Assembly (NCBI RefSeq): GCF_013391805.1
Contig: NZ_CP058364.1
Span: 806,501-870,500, forward strand
DNA from: Galbibacter sp. BG1
GTDB taxonomy: Bacteria; Bacteroidota; Bacteroidia; Flavobacteriales; Flavobacteriaceae
Length of the DNA: 64,000 nucleotides
Direction of reading: 5' to 3'
A program made the translations under genes and the position numbers. Below are positions 9,501 to 17,636 of the stretch, piece after piece (the stretch's first letter is position 1; the number at the start of each line of letters is the position of its first letter). The notes under the pieces were generated by a model. That model searched no databases and was not told where the DNA came from. It saw only the letters and a list, made by a program, of their open reading frames with translations.

Positions 9501-10101
9501 TTAAATCCCTACTCCAACCTTCTTTATAAAAGTTGATCGCTGTTTCTATATCTGGGATAAAGGTTCTGGGTACTTCGTGAATATCTTTGGTCATATGGGT
9601 CCACTCCAAAGTGTTGGTTTCCAAATCTACTTCCCAGCCTCCAATACTAGAAATCTGGTTTATTACTTTGAAAAGTTCGTTCTGTTTTTGCAACTTTTTA
9701 AGCTTGGTTCGTTCCCTAAAAAATCGGATGACTAGAAATCCTGTTTCTGAATAATTGGCTACAACATGGAAAGATTTTTGCTTGTTTTTAGTGGAAAAAA
9801 AATGAACAATATCCACAAGCGTTTCCCCGCTTTTCCATTGTTCAACAAAAGTCTGAAGCACTTTTTGTATTTCCGTTCGATGCTCTAAACCCTCTAAATT
9901 TTCATCTTCCTTAAAATTTAGATCTACTTTAAACCCGACGGAATTCCAGAATGACTCACTAATCCATAGCTCTTCTATGTTTTTCAAGTTAACGATCCAC
10001 ATCCCGTCTATTGATTTTTTACCAAACCAATCCAACATGCTTGGGTCTTCCTTTACTAAGCTTTTAAATTTTTCTTGAAAAGAATATGGAGCTTGCATCA
10101 C
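6538..10101 (-). CDS. Hybrid sensor histidine kinase with five PAS and two receiver domains
   Basis: Soluble 1187-residue kinase with no membrane segment. From the N-terminus: a weak PAS-like region (about 20-130), four clearer PAS/PAC units (about 145-270, 272-395, 400-525, 530-655), a short coiled coil, HisKA with MSHEIRTPLNG (H686), HATPase_c (DTGIGI and GGTGLGL boxes), and two receivers. Receiver 1 begins VLVVDDNENN and has the phospho-Asp in LMIVDYNMP; receiver 2 begins VLIVEDNPVNK and has IIFMDVQMP. It has no internal HPt, but the next gene supplies one, completing a relay. PAS domains suggest a cytoplasmic signal such as redox state or a small ligand; which one cannot be told. Confidence 0.93.
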   Translation of the reverse strand: MMQAPYSFQEKFKSLVKEDPSMLDWFGKKSIDGMWIVNLKNIEELWISESFWNSVGFKVDLNFKEDENLEGLEHRTEIQKVLQTFVEQWKSGETLVDIVHFFSTKNKQKSFHVVANYSETGFLVIRFFRERTKLKKLQKQNELFKVINQISSIGGWEVDLETNTLEWTHMTKDIHEVPRTFIPDIETAINFYKEGWSRDLIIKLFRKAVEKGENYDVELKINTAKGNEKWVRSIGRPEMKDGKCIRIYGAFQDIDARKKKEVEHQLVKERFEKIFSNTSLGIILLDRGNKLILVNPASVHIFGFDGVPEEEIMELTYQDLIYPDDFELVHQKWGQLISGEIDSYSIECRFYKKSGELIWCRVYNSLASGNELINDFIISQVEDITDEKQLKEQAFRNANLFKGAFEYSPNGMALVSLELKWLMVNNTLAKMVGYTKEEMLQLTIQDLTHPEDRETNEELMQKYFEHKSTAYSVQRRYLHKDGTIVHCLLCVSLLYDSQGNPKYFIAQINDISSRVHSQQELKKSLNELQSLLDATTQVSIIETDLRGNVKKINKGTENLLGYTSEESIGKLNVLELHDPKEVMERSNLLSDLNQENISGFQTLVYQANHGLYDSGEWTFIRKDGSRFSVQLIVTAIRNHDGEITGYLGVGTDISNQKKMEASLVKSKQKAEAANRSKSEFLANMSHEIRTPLNGIIGFTDLLMKTSLTESQEKYMATVYNSANLLLDIINDILDFSKIEAGKLELNIERVNISELLVQTIDIIKHQAHAKGLEVLLDIPSDISPIIYADPVRLQQILTNLLGNAVKFTEKGEIEIKVRSVPVAANKNLRDFHFSIRDTGIGIASHNLSKIFRAFDQEDASTTRKYGGTGLGLTISNKLLELMDSKLQVKSVLHKGSTFSFDISFKIEEVNDSKPNVVYSNVNNVLVVDDNENNRHILIEMLKVNEIKVSTASNGIEGLELLEKNSDFDLMIVDYNMPYLNGVDFVAHVRNDFKIDEKQLPIVLLHSSVEDNKLNKACKELKIRHNITKPVVLNQLMNVIKSIEEPVTIEKEENVIEIPSFDLEKIEKNVLIVEDNPVNKMLAKTLIQKIIPNATILEAEDGLEAIELFLQHQVDIIFMDVQMPRMSGFEATKRIRGLENNGHTPIIALTARTIKGEKEKCLKAGMDDYVTKPVIYETVEKTIVKYLT

Positions 10102-10154
10102 TTTAAAGAATTTACTTATTAAAGTTATAATTATAATTTATGCCTAAAAAATAA

Positions 10155-10199
10155 AAACTCTTATATTTTAACATATAAATTGTTAAAATATAAGAGTTT
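10155..10199 (-). terminator. Intrinsic terminator after the M61 peptidase gene
   Basis: A perfect 19-bp AT-rich stem (10155-10173 with 10181-10199) encloses a 7-base loop. On the minus strand it is followed by a T-rich tract. It separates the M61 gene from the kinase gene, which begins at 10101. Confidence 0.85.
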
Positions 10200-10220
10200 A
10201 GTCCACTAACTAAAAGTCCT

Positions 10221-12005
10221 TTACTCGAGCCAGGCTTCTCTATGCTTTCTTATTCGGCGTCTAACCTTTTCGTCGAATGAGATGGTATAGGTAGGGTCGG
10301 CAGCTAGTTTTAATTTCGTAGTTCTCTCCTGTCCAAATCTGCTGTATTTAATGCTTATTTCATCGCCTACTTTTTTGTCTTCCACAATTTCTTCTAAAGA
10401 TTTATTTCCTTCCATATTAATTCCATCAACTGCAATAATGGTATCTCCAGCATCCAATCCAGCCTCATAAGCAGGAGTTCCTTTTTTAAGGTTTCTGGTA
10501 ATAACATTTTTACTGTTTGTAGCAATTCCCGTGAATGGTTTTTCAGTGTTTTGACTGTAATTAAAGCCTACACTTTCAAATAGAGTAGTGTAATCCGGCA
10601 TTTTACTTTTATATATGTAATTATTAAAGAAAGTATCGGCAAAAGGTTTCCCTGCATACAAGCTCAAAGTAAAATGAAGATCGTCTATGGTATAAGGCTC
10701 TTCATTTTTACCGTAGGCCTCCCACAATTTTTTCATGTAATCATCGAGATTGAGTCCGTTTTGTCGTAGCGAAAGATCTAATGCCAAACCGAGAACGCTT
10801 CCGTAGGAATAATAGGATACGAATGTGTTTTCGCGATTAACAGGATCCACCGAAGTAGCTGCATCTACAAATGGTGCTTGGTAACTCATTTCAATGGGAT
10901 TAAAATAATCCCTCGCCGGGGAATTCCACACGTAATTAAAAGTACCGTTTAATCCCTCGGCATACTCTTGCGGGGTAATAATTCCTGCCCTACATAAAAT
11001 TAAATTCGTGTAATAGCTCGTAAAGCCCTCGGCAAACCATAAAGCGCCTGTCATATTCGCTTTGGAGAAATCAAAAGGCTCCAACTTTTCTGGCCGCAAG
11101 CGCTCAACATTCCAGGCATGAAAAAATTCGTGCGACACCGTACCGATATTATTTTTCATTCCGCCATCTGCCAAACCTTCAGTATCTGTTAAAATCGTTG
11201 AATTTCGATGTTCCATTCCATCCCCACTGGCATTTGCAACATAGCAAGCTAAAAAAGTATACCTTCCAAAATCGAAATCGGGAAGCTCCCCGAAAACATC
11301 TTTTTCAGCCAAAACAATGCGTTTTACTTTTTCAAAATATTGATCTACCAAGTCCTCGGTAGCGGTATCGTGCAAAACAAACTCTATCATATAGTTTTTC
11401 CCATTGGAATTCACCTCAAAAGAACGCTTTTTATAGTTGCTAATTTCCGTCGGGCTATCCATAAAGTACTGAAAATTGGGAGCCGTATAAGTATTCCCTT
11501 CTTTATTTTTTAGTTGGGTAGCCACTTTCCAGTTTAAATCCTCGCGAACGTTAAAAGTTACTTCCACGGGAGCTTCAAACATTTCCTTGGCATACATAAA
11601 AGTAGCAGGCATGTTTAAATGTGCATGACTTTCGTCTATTTGACTGTAGGTACCATCGGCACGGTTACCGAACAAAGTATATTGCACTTTCGTTGCTCCC
11701 TTGGGGTTTGCCACCACCCATTCGTAAGGATTGTTTCTAATAATTTTTAAGGTATCGCCATTGCCATCTGTTGCTATAACGCCATAGATATTTTTGGCAA
11801 ATTCGTGCAGTGCATAGCGCCCAGGAGAACTCCTACTCATTCGAATGTGGAGTGAATCGGATGCTGTTCCTGGAAAGACAGCGGTTATATTCGCCTCATG
11901 GTGCACCGCATTTGTAAAAGAAATGGAATATCTAACAGGTTCCTGCGCTGTTAAGAATGTTACAAACAATAGAAACCCTGCGATTGTGAATGCTTTTTTC
12001 AACAT
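10221..12005 (-). CDS. M61 family aminopeptidase with PDZ domain
   Basis: Exported metallopeptidase of the glycyl aminopeptidase family (M61). The start at 12005 is preferred over the in-frame ATG at 12041 because it gives a compact signal peptide (MLKKAFTIAGFLLFVTFLTAQ). The zinc motif HEFFH is at residues 292-296 (H292, E293, H296), followed by AWNVERLRP, typical of M61. Residues about 490-580 form a PDZ domain with the carboxylate-binding context KGTPAYEAGLDAGDTI. The family removes N-terminal Gly or Ala residues, and the PDZ domain often restricts access to the active site. It is probably periplasmic. It is transcribed alone, between the kinase locus and the biotin genes. Confidence 0.92.
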   Translation of the reverse strand: MLKKAFTIAGFLLFVTFLTAQEPVRYSISFTNAVHHEANITAVFPGTASDSLHIRMSRSSPGRYALHEFAKNIYGVIATDGNGDTLKIIRNNPYEWVVANPKGATKVQYTLFGNRADGTYSQIDESHAHLNMPATFMYAKEMFEAPVEVTFNVREDLNWKVATQLKNKEGNTYTAPNFQYFMDSPTEISNYKKRSFEVNSNGKNYMIEFVLHDTATEDLVDQYFEKVKRIVLAEKDVFGELPDFDFGRYTFLACYVANASGDGMEHRNSTILTDTEGLADGGMKNNIGTVSHEFFHAWNVERLRPEKLEPFDFSKANMTGALWFAEGFTSYYTNLILCRAGIITPQEYAEGLNGTFNYVWNSPARDYFNPIEMSYQAPFVDAATSVDPVNRENTFVSYYSYGSVLGLALDLSLRQNGLNLDDYMKKLWEAYGKNEEPYTIDDLHFTLSLYAGKPFADTFFNNYIYKSKMPDYTTLFESVGFNYSQNTEKPFTGIATNSKNVITRNLKKGTPAYEAGLDAGDTIIAVDGINMEGNKSLEEIVEDKKVGDEISIKYSRFGQERTTKLKLAADPTYTISFDEKVRRRIRKHREAWLE

Positions 12006-12163
12006 ATTTTGTTTTAAAAAATGATTCTTATTTGGTGTCAATATACCAAAATTTTAAGGTTACTATGTATATCTAGTTTGTTAAGTTTTGTTGCTTTCTT
12101 ATCGTCGAGTTATGGCTACCATCTCACGATTGCTTACTTTTACAGCGCTAATCGAAGTTTTAA

Positions 12164-13348
12164 ATGTCTAATCTTCCGAAGAAATTATCGCAAAAGCTAG
12201 ATGCTCGCATACAAGAGAATGCGCTTAGGAAACTCACCGTAGCAGAAAATCTCATAGATTTTTCCTCTAACGATTATTTGGGTTTTGCCGCTTCGGAATC
12301 TATTTTTTCTGAAGCTGAAAATATCTTGTCCAAACGTAACCTAAAAAAAAATGGGGCTACAGGCTCTAGATTAATTTCTGGAAATTCCACTTTCTATGAA
12401 GAAGTGGAGACTTTTATTGCCGATTTTCATAAAACGGAAGCTGCCCTTATTTTTAACTCGGGATACGATGCCAATTTGGGCTTTTTTTCTATCGTTCCGC
12501 AACGAGGGGATATTGTTTTATACGACGAATACAGCCACGCCAGTATCCGTGATGGGATTATGTTGGGTCATGCTAACGCATTTAAGTTTAAGCACAACGA
12601 TCTCGACGATCTAACCAAAAAACTAGCGCAAAATTATATAAAAGCAACTAAGAACAAGGCGGAAATTTATATCGTTACCGAATCGGTTTTTTCCATGGAT
12701 GGCGACAGTCCCGATTTAAAAAAACTAACAATAATTTCTAAGCAATTCAACGCGCGTTTAATTGTGGACGAGGCACATGCCATTGGTGTTTTTGGAAGGA
12801 ATGGAGCGGGATTGGTGCAGGATCTTAGTTTGGAAAATGAAATTTTTGCCATTATCGTAACCTTTGGAAAAGCAATGGGATGCCACGGGGCAGCAGTTTT
12901 AGGCAGCAACGAATTGAAAAAGTTTTTGGTTAATTTTACCCGCAGTTTTATTTATACCACCGGACTTCCCCCGCATAGTTTGGCAACTATTATGAGCGCT
13001 TATTTGCAATTACAAAGCAGTGAATTGACAGGCATTTTTGGTGAAAATTCAAAAAAATTAAAAGAAAACATACTTCACTTCCAAAGTGAAATACACAAAA
13101 AAATAAAAAACTCAAACCCTAACATTGGGATAGTATATATAGAAAGTAATGCCGCTATTCAATGCCTTATAATCCCAGGTAACGAACTTGTAAAAAGCAA
13201 GTCCACAAATCTGGAGTTAGCCGGTTTTAATGTAAAACCTATTTTATCGCCAACAGTTCCAAAAAATGAGGAAAGATTACGTTTTTGTATGCACAGCTAC
13301 AACAGTTTGGAAGAAATTACAGCGGTTTTAAATCTTGTTTTTAAGTAA
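12164..13348 (+). CDS. bioF: 8-amino-7-oxononanoate synthase (BioF)
   Basis: PLP enzyme of the alpha-oxoamine synthase family, joining pimeloyl-thioester and alanine in the first dedicated biotin step. The 394 residues match family length. Seen motifs: the substrate-side GSRLISGN, the cofactor-contacting VDEAHAIGVFG, and the Schiff-base lysine in TFGKAMG (K236). A related enzyme, 2-amino-3-ketobutyrate CoA ligase (Kbl), is excluded mainly by context: bioD and bioA follow on the same strand. The gap to bioD is 52 bases. bioB, bioC and bioH are not in the window. Confidence 0.93.
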   Translation: MSNLPKKLSQKLDARIQENALRKLTVAENLIDFSSNDYLGFAASESIFSEAENILSKRNLKKNGATGSRLISGNSTFYEEVETFIADFHKTEAALIFNSGYDANLGFFSIVPQRGDIVLYDEYSHASIRDGIMLGHANAFKFKHNDLDDLTKKLAQNYIKATKNKAEIYIVTESVFSMDGDSPDLKKLTIISKQFNARLIVDEAHAIGVFGRNGAGLVQDLSLENEIFAIIVTFGKAMGCHGAAVLGSNELKKFLVNFTRSFIYTTGLPPHSLATIMSAYLQLQSSELTGIFGENSKKLKENILHFQSEIHKKIKNSNPNIGIVYIESNAAIQCLIIPGNELVKSKSTNLELAGFNVKPILSPTVPKNEERLRFCMHSYNSLEEITAVLNLVFK

Positions 13349-13400
13349 AATATAAAGTGATTTTGTAAATTAGATCACTATACTAATTAATTAACTACCT

Positions 13401-14021
13401 ATGAAGTCTCGTTATTTTGTTACAGGAATTTCTACTGAAGTGGGAAAAACAATTGCCTCCGCCATTATCGTAGAAGCCTTGGAAGCAGATTATTGGAAAC
13501 CTATTCAATCAGGCGATCTCGATAATTCCGACACCCATAAAGTACATACATTAATCTCTAATACCAATTCTAAATTTCATCCCAATAGTTACGCTTTAAA
13601 AGTCCCTATAAGTCCTCATGCCTCTGCCGCCATAGATAATGTGGAAATAGAACTTGAAAAGATTAAAGTTCCAGAAACGGTAAATGGTTTGGTAATAGAA
13701 GGTGCTGGAGGTATTCTGGTTCCGCTAAACGACACCAATACCATCATGGATATTATTAAGCCGGAATATAAAATAATAGTGGTTTCCAGGCATTATTTAG
13801 GAAGTATCAACCACACGCTTTTAACGGTAAATCTACTGAAAGAACACGGCTTCAGTGTTTCCATAATATTCAGCGGGAAAAAACATCCAACTACCGAACA
13901 GATCATTCAAAAAATGACGGATGTTCCCGTAATTGGCCGAATCGACGAGGAAAAAGAATTCAACAAGGAAGTGATTCGAAAATATGCCGTAAAATTTAAA
14001 CCAGAACTGTTAAAACTCTAA
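13401..14021 (+). CDS. bioD: Dethiobiotin synthetase (BioD)
   Basis: ATP-dependent carboxylase that closes the ureido ring of dethiobiotin. The P-loop TGISTEVGKT lies at residues 8-17 and the Mg/ATP-side motif VIEGAGGILVPL is near residue 110, both typical of BioD. At 206 residues it is close to the usual length. It lies between bioF and bioA, and all three face the same way. Confidence 0.93.
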   Translation: MKSRYFVTGISTEVGKTIASAIIVEALEADYWKPIQSGDLDNSDTHKVHTLISNTNSKFHPNSYALKVPISPHASAAIDNVEIELEKIKVPETVNGLVIEGAGGILVPLNDTNTIMDIIKPEYKIIVVSRHYLGSINHTLLTVNLLKEHGFSVSIIFSGKKHPTTEQIIQKMTDVPVIGRIDEEKEFNKEVIRKYAVKFKPELLKL

Positions 14022-14102
14022 AATCTGGAAAGCATCAGTTTTTAAATCCGCTTACATTGCGCATCTTTGCGTTGAATTTATAGATCCTTATAAAATCGGC
14101 GT

Positions 14103-15371
14103 ATGAGTCTTTCAGAAAGAGATAAAAAACATCTTTGGCACCCCCTTACCCAGCATAAATTACACCCAGAAAGCATTGGTATTACCCATGCCAAAGGAGC
14201 GGTTTTGTATGCAGAGGATGGCAAGGAATATATTGACGGGATTGCATCTTGGTACACTTCCGCTTATGGCCATTGCCATCCCTATATTGTAAAAAAGGTA
14301 CAGGAGCAAGTAGCCAAACTCGATCAAGTAGTTTTTGCAGGACTTACCCATCCACCAGTGGTAGAACTATCGGAGGCACTTATAAATATTCTTCCCGACA
14401 ACCAAAACAAACTATTTTTTTCTGACAACGGTTCCACTTCCGTAGAAGTAGCCATAAAAATGTCTCTGCAATACCATTTTAATCGTGGAGAAAAAAGAAA
14501 TGTGCTCATCGCCTTTGAGGAGGGTTTCCACGGTGATACTTTTGGTGCCATGTCGGTTTCAGGGCTATCGGTTTATAACGGTCCGTTTGAAGATTTTTTT
14601 ATTTCCGTAGAAAGGATCCCGGTTCCAAATGGGGAAAACAACAATGAGGTATTAGAAAAGTTAACCGCTATCATTACAAATAATGAGGTTGCCAGTTTTA
14701 TTTTTGAGCCGCTTGTTCAAGGCGCGGCAGCCATGAAAATGCACGATGCTTCCGGTTTGGACATGCTTATAGAAACTTGTAAAAAACATGGCGTTCTAAC
14801 AATTGCAGACGAAGTAATGACAGGCTTTGGAAAAACTGGAAAACATTTTGCTTCCCTACATTTACATCATTACCCAGATATTATGTGCATGAGCAAGGCG
14901 CTAACCGCGGGAATGGCGCCCATGGCCATTACCAGTTGTACAGAGGAAATCTATCAAGCATTTTACAGCAATGAAATAGGCAAGGGCCTCTTCCACGGGC
15001 ATACTTACAGTGCCAACCCAATTGCCTGCAGTGCTGCCTTAGCTGGCATATCGCTTTTGCAAAGTGAAGAAATGCAAGCCAATATTAAACGGGTTATAAA
15101 ATCGCACCAAAAGTTTAATGAACGTATTAAAAACCACCCGAAAATAGCCCGTACCAGACAATGTGGAATAATCTACGCTATCGATTTGGATGTGGAAATG
15201 GAGCGCTATGGAAACCTTCGCGATAAATTACTGAATTTCTTCTTGGAAAACGGACTTTTTATGAGGCCGTTGGGAAGCACTATTTACATTTCTGCTCCTT
15301 ATGTTATAAGCGATGAGCAACTGGAAAAAATTTATGAAAAAATAGAATTTTTGCTTCAAAAAATACTATAA
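14103..15371 (+). CDS. bioA: Adenosylmethionine-8-amino-7-oxononanoate aminotransferase (BioA)
   Basis: Class III PLP aminotransferase of 422 residues that converts KAPA to DAPA. The N-terminal HLWHPLTQH signature is characteristic of BioA. The PLP lysine is K265 in MSKALTAGMAPM, and the DEVMTGFG motif carries the Asp that contacts the pyridine nitrogen. The 81-base gap after bioD contains CATCTTTG at 14062-14069, close to the Bacteroidota -7 element, so an internal promoter is possible. Confidence 0.94.
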   Translation: MSLSERDKKHLWHPLTQHKLHPESIGITHAKGAVLYAEDGKEYIDGIASWYTSAYGHCHPYIVKKVQEQVAKLDQVVFAGLTHPPVVELSEALINILPDNQNKLFFSDNGSTSVEVAIKMSLQYHFNRGEKRNVLIAFEEGFHGDTFGAMSVSGLSVYNGPFEDFFISVERIPVPNGENNNEVLEKLTAIITNNEVASFIFEPLVQGAAAMKMHDASGLDMLIETCKKHGVLTIADEVMTGFGKTGKHFASLHLHHYPDIMCMSKALTAGMAPMAITSCTEEIYQAFYSNEIGKGLFHGHTYSANPIACSAALAGISLLQSEEMQANIKRVIKSHQKFNERIKNHPKIARTRQCGIIYAIDLDVEMERYGNLRDKLLNFFLENGLFMRPLGSTIYISAPYVISDEQLEKIYEKIEFLLQKIL

Positions 15372-15410
15372 CTTAGCTGTAGAAATTTAAATCTATTTGC
15401 TTATCATTCA

Positions 15411-15998
15411 ATGATTCATCCGCATACCGAGCTGCGATTTATTTCCGATGAAATAGGTCATGGCGTTGTGGCAACTAAATTGATCCCAAAAGGAACAATT
15501 ACGTGGGTACAAGATAAACTAGACATTGTGCTTACTCCCGCTCAAGTTTCATCTATGAGCGAAGATTACCAAAAAGTATTGGATTTTTTCACCTTCAGAA
15601 ATAACAAAGGTGAATATGTGCTTTGCTGGGATTTGGCAAAATATGTAAACCATAGCTTTAAAAGCAATTGCCTTACCACCCCATACGATTTTGAAATTGC
15701 CATTCGTGATATTTATCCCGGTGAAGAGCTTACAGACGATTATGGGTACTTGAATATTGAAAGGCCATTTAAAGCAAAAGACGAAGGCACCGACCGCAAA
15801 ATAGTATATCCCGACGATTTGCTTCATTTCCACGAGGTTTGGGACGATGCCCTGCAAAAAGCATTTCAGGAAGTAAAATCCGTAAAGCAACCTTTAGCAG
15901 CTTTCTTAAGTGAAAAAATGCAAAAGAAAATTAATAAAATCCATAAAGGGGAAGAAGAATTGGATTCTATTCTAAATTGTTATTACGAAGGAAAGTAA
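15411..15998 (+). CDS. SET-domain lysine methyltransferase-like protein
   Basis: A 195-residue soluble protein with an intact-looking SET core. GHGVVA (residues 17-22) matches the N-terminal GxG SAM loop, VNHSFKSNC matches the NHxxxxN SAM motif, and GEELTDDYGY matches the C-terminal catalytic Tyr motif. There is no pre-SET or post-SET cysteine cluster. SET proteins methylate lysine in proteins; bacterial targets are mostly unknown. It follows bioA by 39 bases on the same strand and may share its transcript. A link to biotin, for instance methylation of a carboxylase or ligase, is speculative. Confidence 0.82.
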   Translation: MIHPHTELRFISDEIGHGVVATKLIPKGTITWVQDKLDIVLTPAQVSSMSEDYQKVLDFFTFRNNKGEYVLCWDLAKYVNHSFKSNCLTTPYDFEIAIRDIYPGEELTDDYGYLNIERPFKAKDEGTDRKIVYPDDLLHFHEVWDDALQKAFQEVKSVKQPLAAFLSEKMQKKINKIHKGEEELDSILNCYYEGK

Positions 15999-16208
15999 AC
16001 AACTGGAATAGCTTCCCGGTTCACTAAACGTTTTAAGAACTAACTTATATGCCTCGTTAACCTTTTTTATGGGATTAAAGAGGCAAAATTTTACACACCA
16101 AACCGAAATGTTTACATCGGAAAGACCATTCGCTCTTTATGCTGGAAAAGAAAAATTTATGTAATTTTAAGTATGAATAAGTGTTATTAACTAATTCTCT
16201 TAAATTAG

Positions 16209-17114
16209 ATGGAATTTATTGATTATTACAAGGTTTTGGAGCTTGATAAAAGCGCCTCTACAGCAGATATCAAAAAAGCATATAGAAAACTTGCCAGAAA
16301 ATACCATCCAGACCTCAATCCGAACAACAAAGAGGCCGAAATAAAATTTAAACAAATCAACGAGGCCAATGAGGTATTGAGCGATCCAGAGAAACGCAAG
16401 AAATACGATGAGTACGGCAAAGATTGGCAACATGCCGAAGAATTTGAAAAGGCAAAAGCACAACAGCGCCAGAGCCGGCAATACAGTTCTGGAGATCCCT
16501 TTACCTATTCTGGTGGCGGTTCTGCCGAAGATTTTTCAGATTTCTTCGAATCTATGTTTGGTGGTGGAGGTGGTTTTCGCAGTCAGAGAAGACAAACAGG
16601 CTTTCGTGGACAGGATTTTAACGCCGAGCTTCAACTGAACCTCACTGATGCATATAAAACGCATAAACAAACCCTTTCCGTCAATCAAAAAAATATCCGT
16701 ATTACCATTCCAGCCGGGATTGAAAACGGACAAACCATAAAAATTAAAGGACACGGTTCCCCGGGAATCAATGGAGGCCCTAATGGCGATTTGTACATTA
16801 CTTTCAGCATCATCAACAATACCGATTTTAAAAGAGAAGGTTCCAACCTTTACAAAACTGAAACAATAGACCTAACCACTGCAGTACTCGGTGGAGAGAT
16901 TACCGCCCCTACTTTTGATGGAAAGGTAAAATTAAAAGTAGCCCCTGGAACGCAAAACGGACAACAGGTTAAACTGAAAGGGAAAGGCTTCCCGGTTTAC
17001 AAAAAAGAGGGCACCCATGGAGATTTGTTCATTACCTACCAAGTAAAACTACCTTCTAAGTTAACCGAAAAACAAAAAGAACTTTTTGAAGCATTGAAAA
17101 AAGAGAATCTTTAA
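16209..17114 (+). CDS. cbpA: DnaJ-family co-chaperone (CbpA type)
   Basis: Class B J-protein of 301 residues. The J domain covers residues 1-70 with HPD at 33-35, followed by a Gly/Ser/Phe-rich linker (about 95-130) and two C-terminal beta domains that bind clients. The zinc-finger cysteines of true DnaJ are absent, which sets it as CbpA-like. It stimulates the ATPase of DnaK. The next gene, 11 bases downstream, encodes a CbpM-like modulator, the usual partner of CbpA. Confidence 0.9.
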   Translation: MEFIDYYKVLELDKSASTADIKKAYRKLARKYHPDLNPNNKEAEIKFKQINEANEVLSDPEKRKKYDEYGKDWQHAEEFEKAKAQQRQSRQYSSGDPFTYSGGGSAEDFSDFFESMFGGGGGFRSQRRQTGFRGQDFNAELQLNLTDAYKTHKQTLSVNQKNIRITIPAGIENGQTIKIKGHGSPGINGGPNGDLYITFSIINNTDFKREGSNLYKTETIDLTTAVLGGEITAPTFDGKVKLKVAPGTQNGQQVKLKGKGFPVYKKEGTHGDLFITYQVKLPSKLTEKQKELFEALKKENL

Positions 17115-17125
17115 AACTGAACATT

Positions 17126-17416
17126 ATGACAACGAGATATAGCATAAGCATACAAGAATTCTGTAAGAATTACCATGTAGACGAGCTCTTTGTTACCCAT
17201 TTTAAAGAGGCACAAATAGTTCAAATAATATCAGAAAACCAACAGGATTATATTACGGAAGAAAATCTTCCAAAACTTGAAAAAATGGTTCGGCTGCATC
17301 AAGATTTAGGCATTAATCTGGAAGGGCTGGAAGCCATAGCCCACCTTTTGGAGCGTATAGAGGAAATGAACACGGAAATGCAATCCTTAAAGAATAAATT
17401 AAGACTCTATGAATGA
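17126..17416 (+). CDS. cbpM: CbpM-like chaperone modulator
   Basis: A small 96-residue protein with an N-terminal MerR-like helix-turn-helix fold and a C-terminal helix rich in Glu, Leu and Met (LLERIEEMNTEMQSLKNKL) predicted as a coiled coil. In the CbpM family this protein binds the J domain of CbpA and inhibits its interaction with DnaK. Length, fold pattern and position directly after the CbpA gene all support the call. Confidence 0.85.
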   Translation: MTTRYSISIQEFCKNYHVDELFVTHFKEAQIVQIISENQQDYITEENLPKLEKMVRLHQDLGINLEGLEAIAHLLERIEEMNTEMQSLKNKLRLYE

Positions 17417-17518
17417 TTTATTTTAGTAGTACTAAGAAATAAATATTGTATATTTAGTTTAGAAATGCAATTTTAAATTACCCTCCCCCTCACCGTTACG
17501 ATTATAAAATAATGCAAT

Positions 17519-17625
17519 GATGTGCGTTTTGGAGCTGTTTGTAAAACACAAACTACTTCAAATAAGTAGCACATCTGGGCTGTTTAAAAACTTTAAACCA
17601 ACTCCAAAGCGGCAAAGCTTTGCTT
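17519..17625 (+). other. Structured leader upstream of an outer-membrane protein gene
   Basis: The 220-base gap before the gene at 17637 holds several short inverted repeats: GATGTGC/GCACATC (17519-17525 with 17569-17575), GTTTGT/ACAAAC (17537-17542 with 17548-17553), CTACTT/AAGTAG (17553-17558 with 17564-17569), and TTTGGAG/CTCCAAA (17528-17534 with 17602-17608). Some are mutually exclusive, as in a switching leader or small RNA. No known riboswitch class is recognised. Confidence 0.35.
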
Positions 17626-17636
17626 AAATTTTAGAC

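Noticed and set aside
12042-12163. Biotin-operon operator or riboswitch before bioF
   Set aside because: No BirA-type inverted repeat or known riboswitch structure could be recognised in the 122-base gap.
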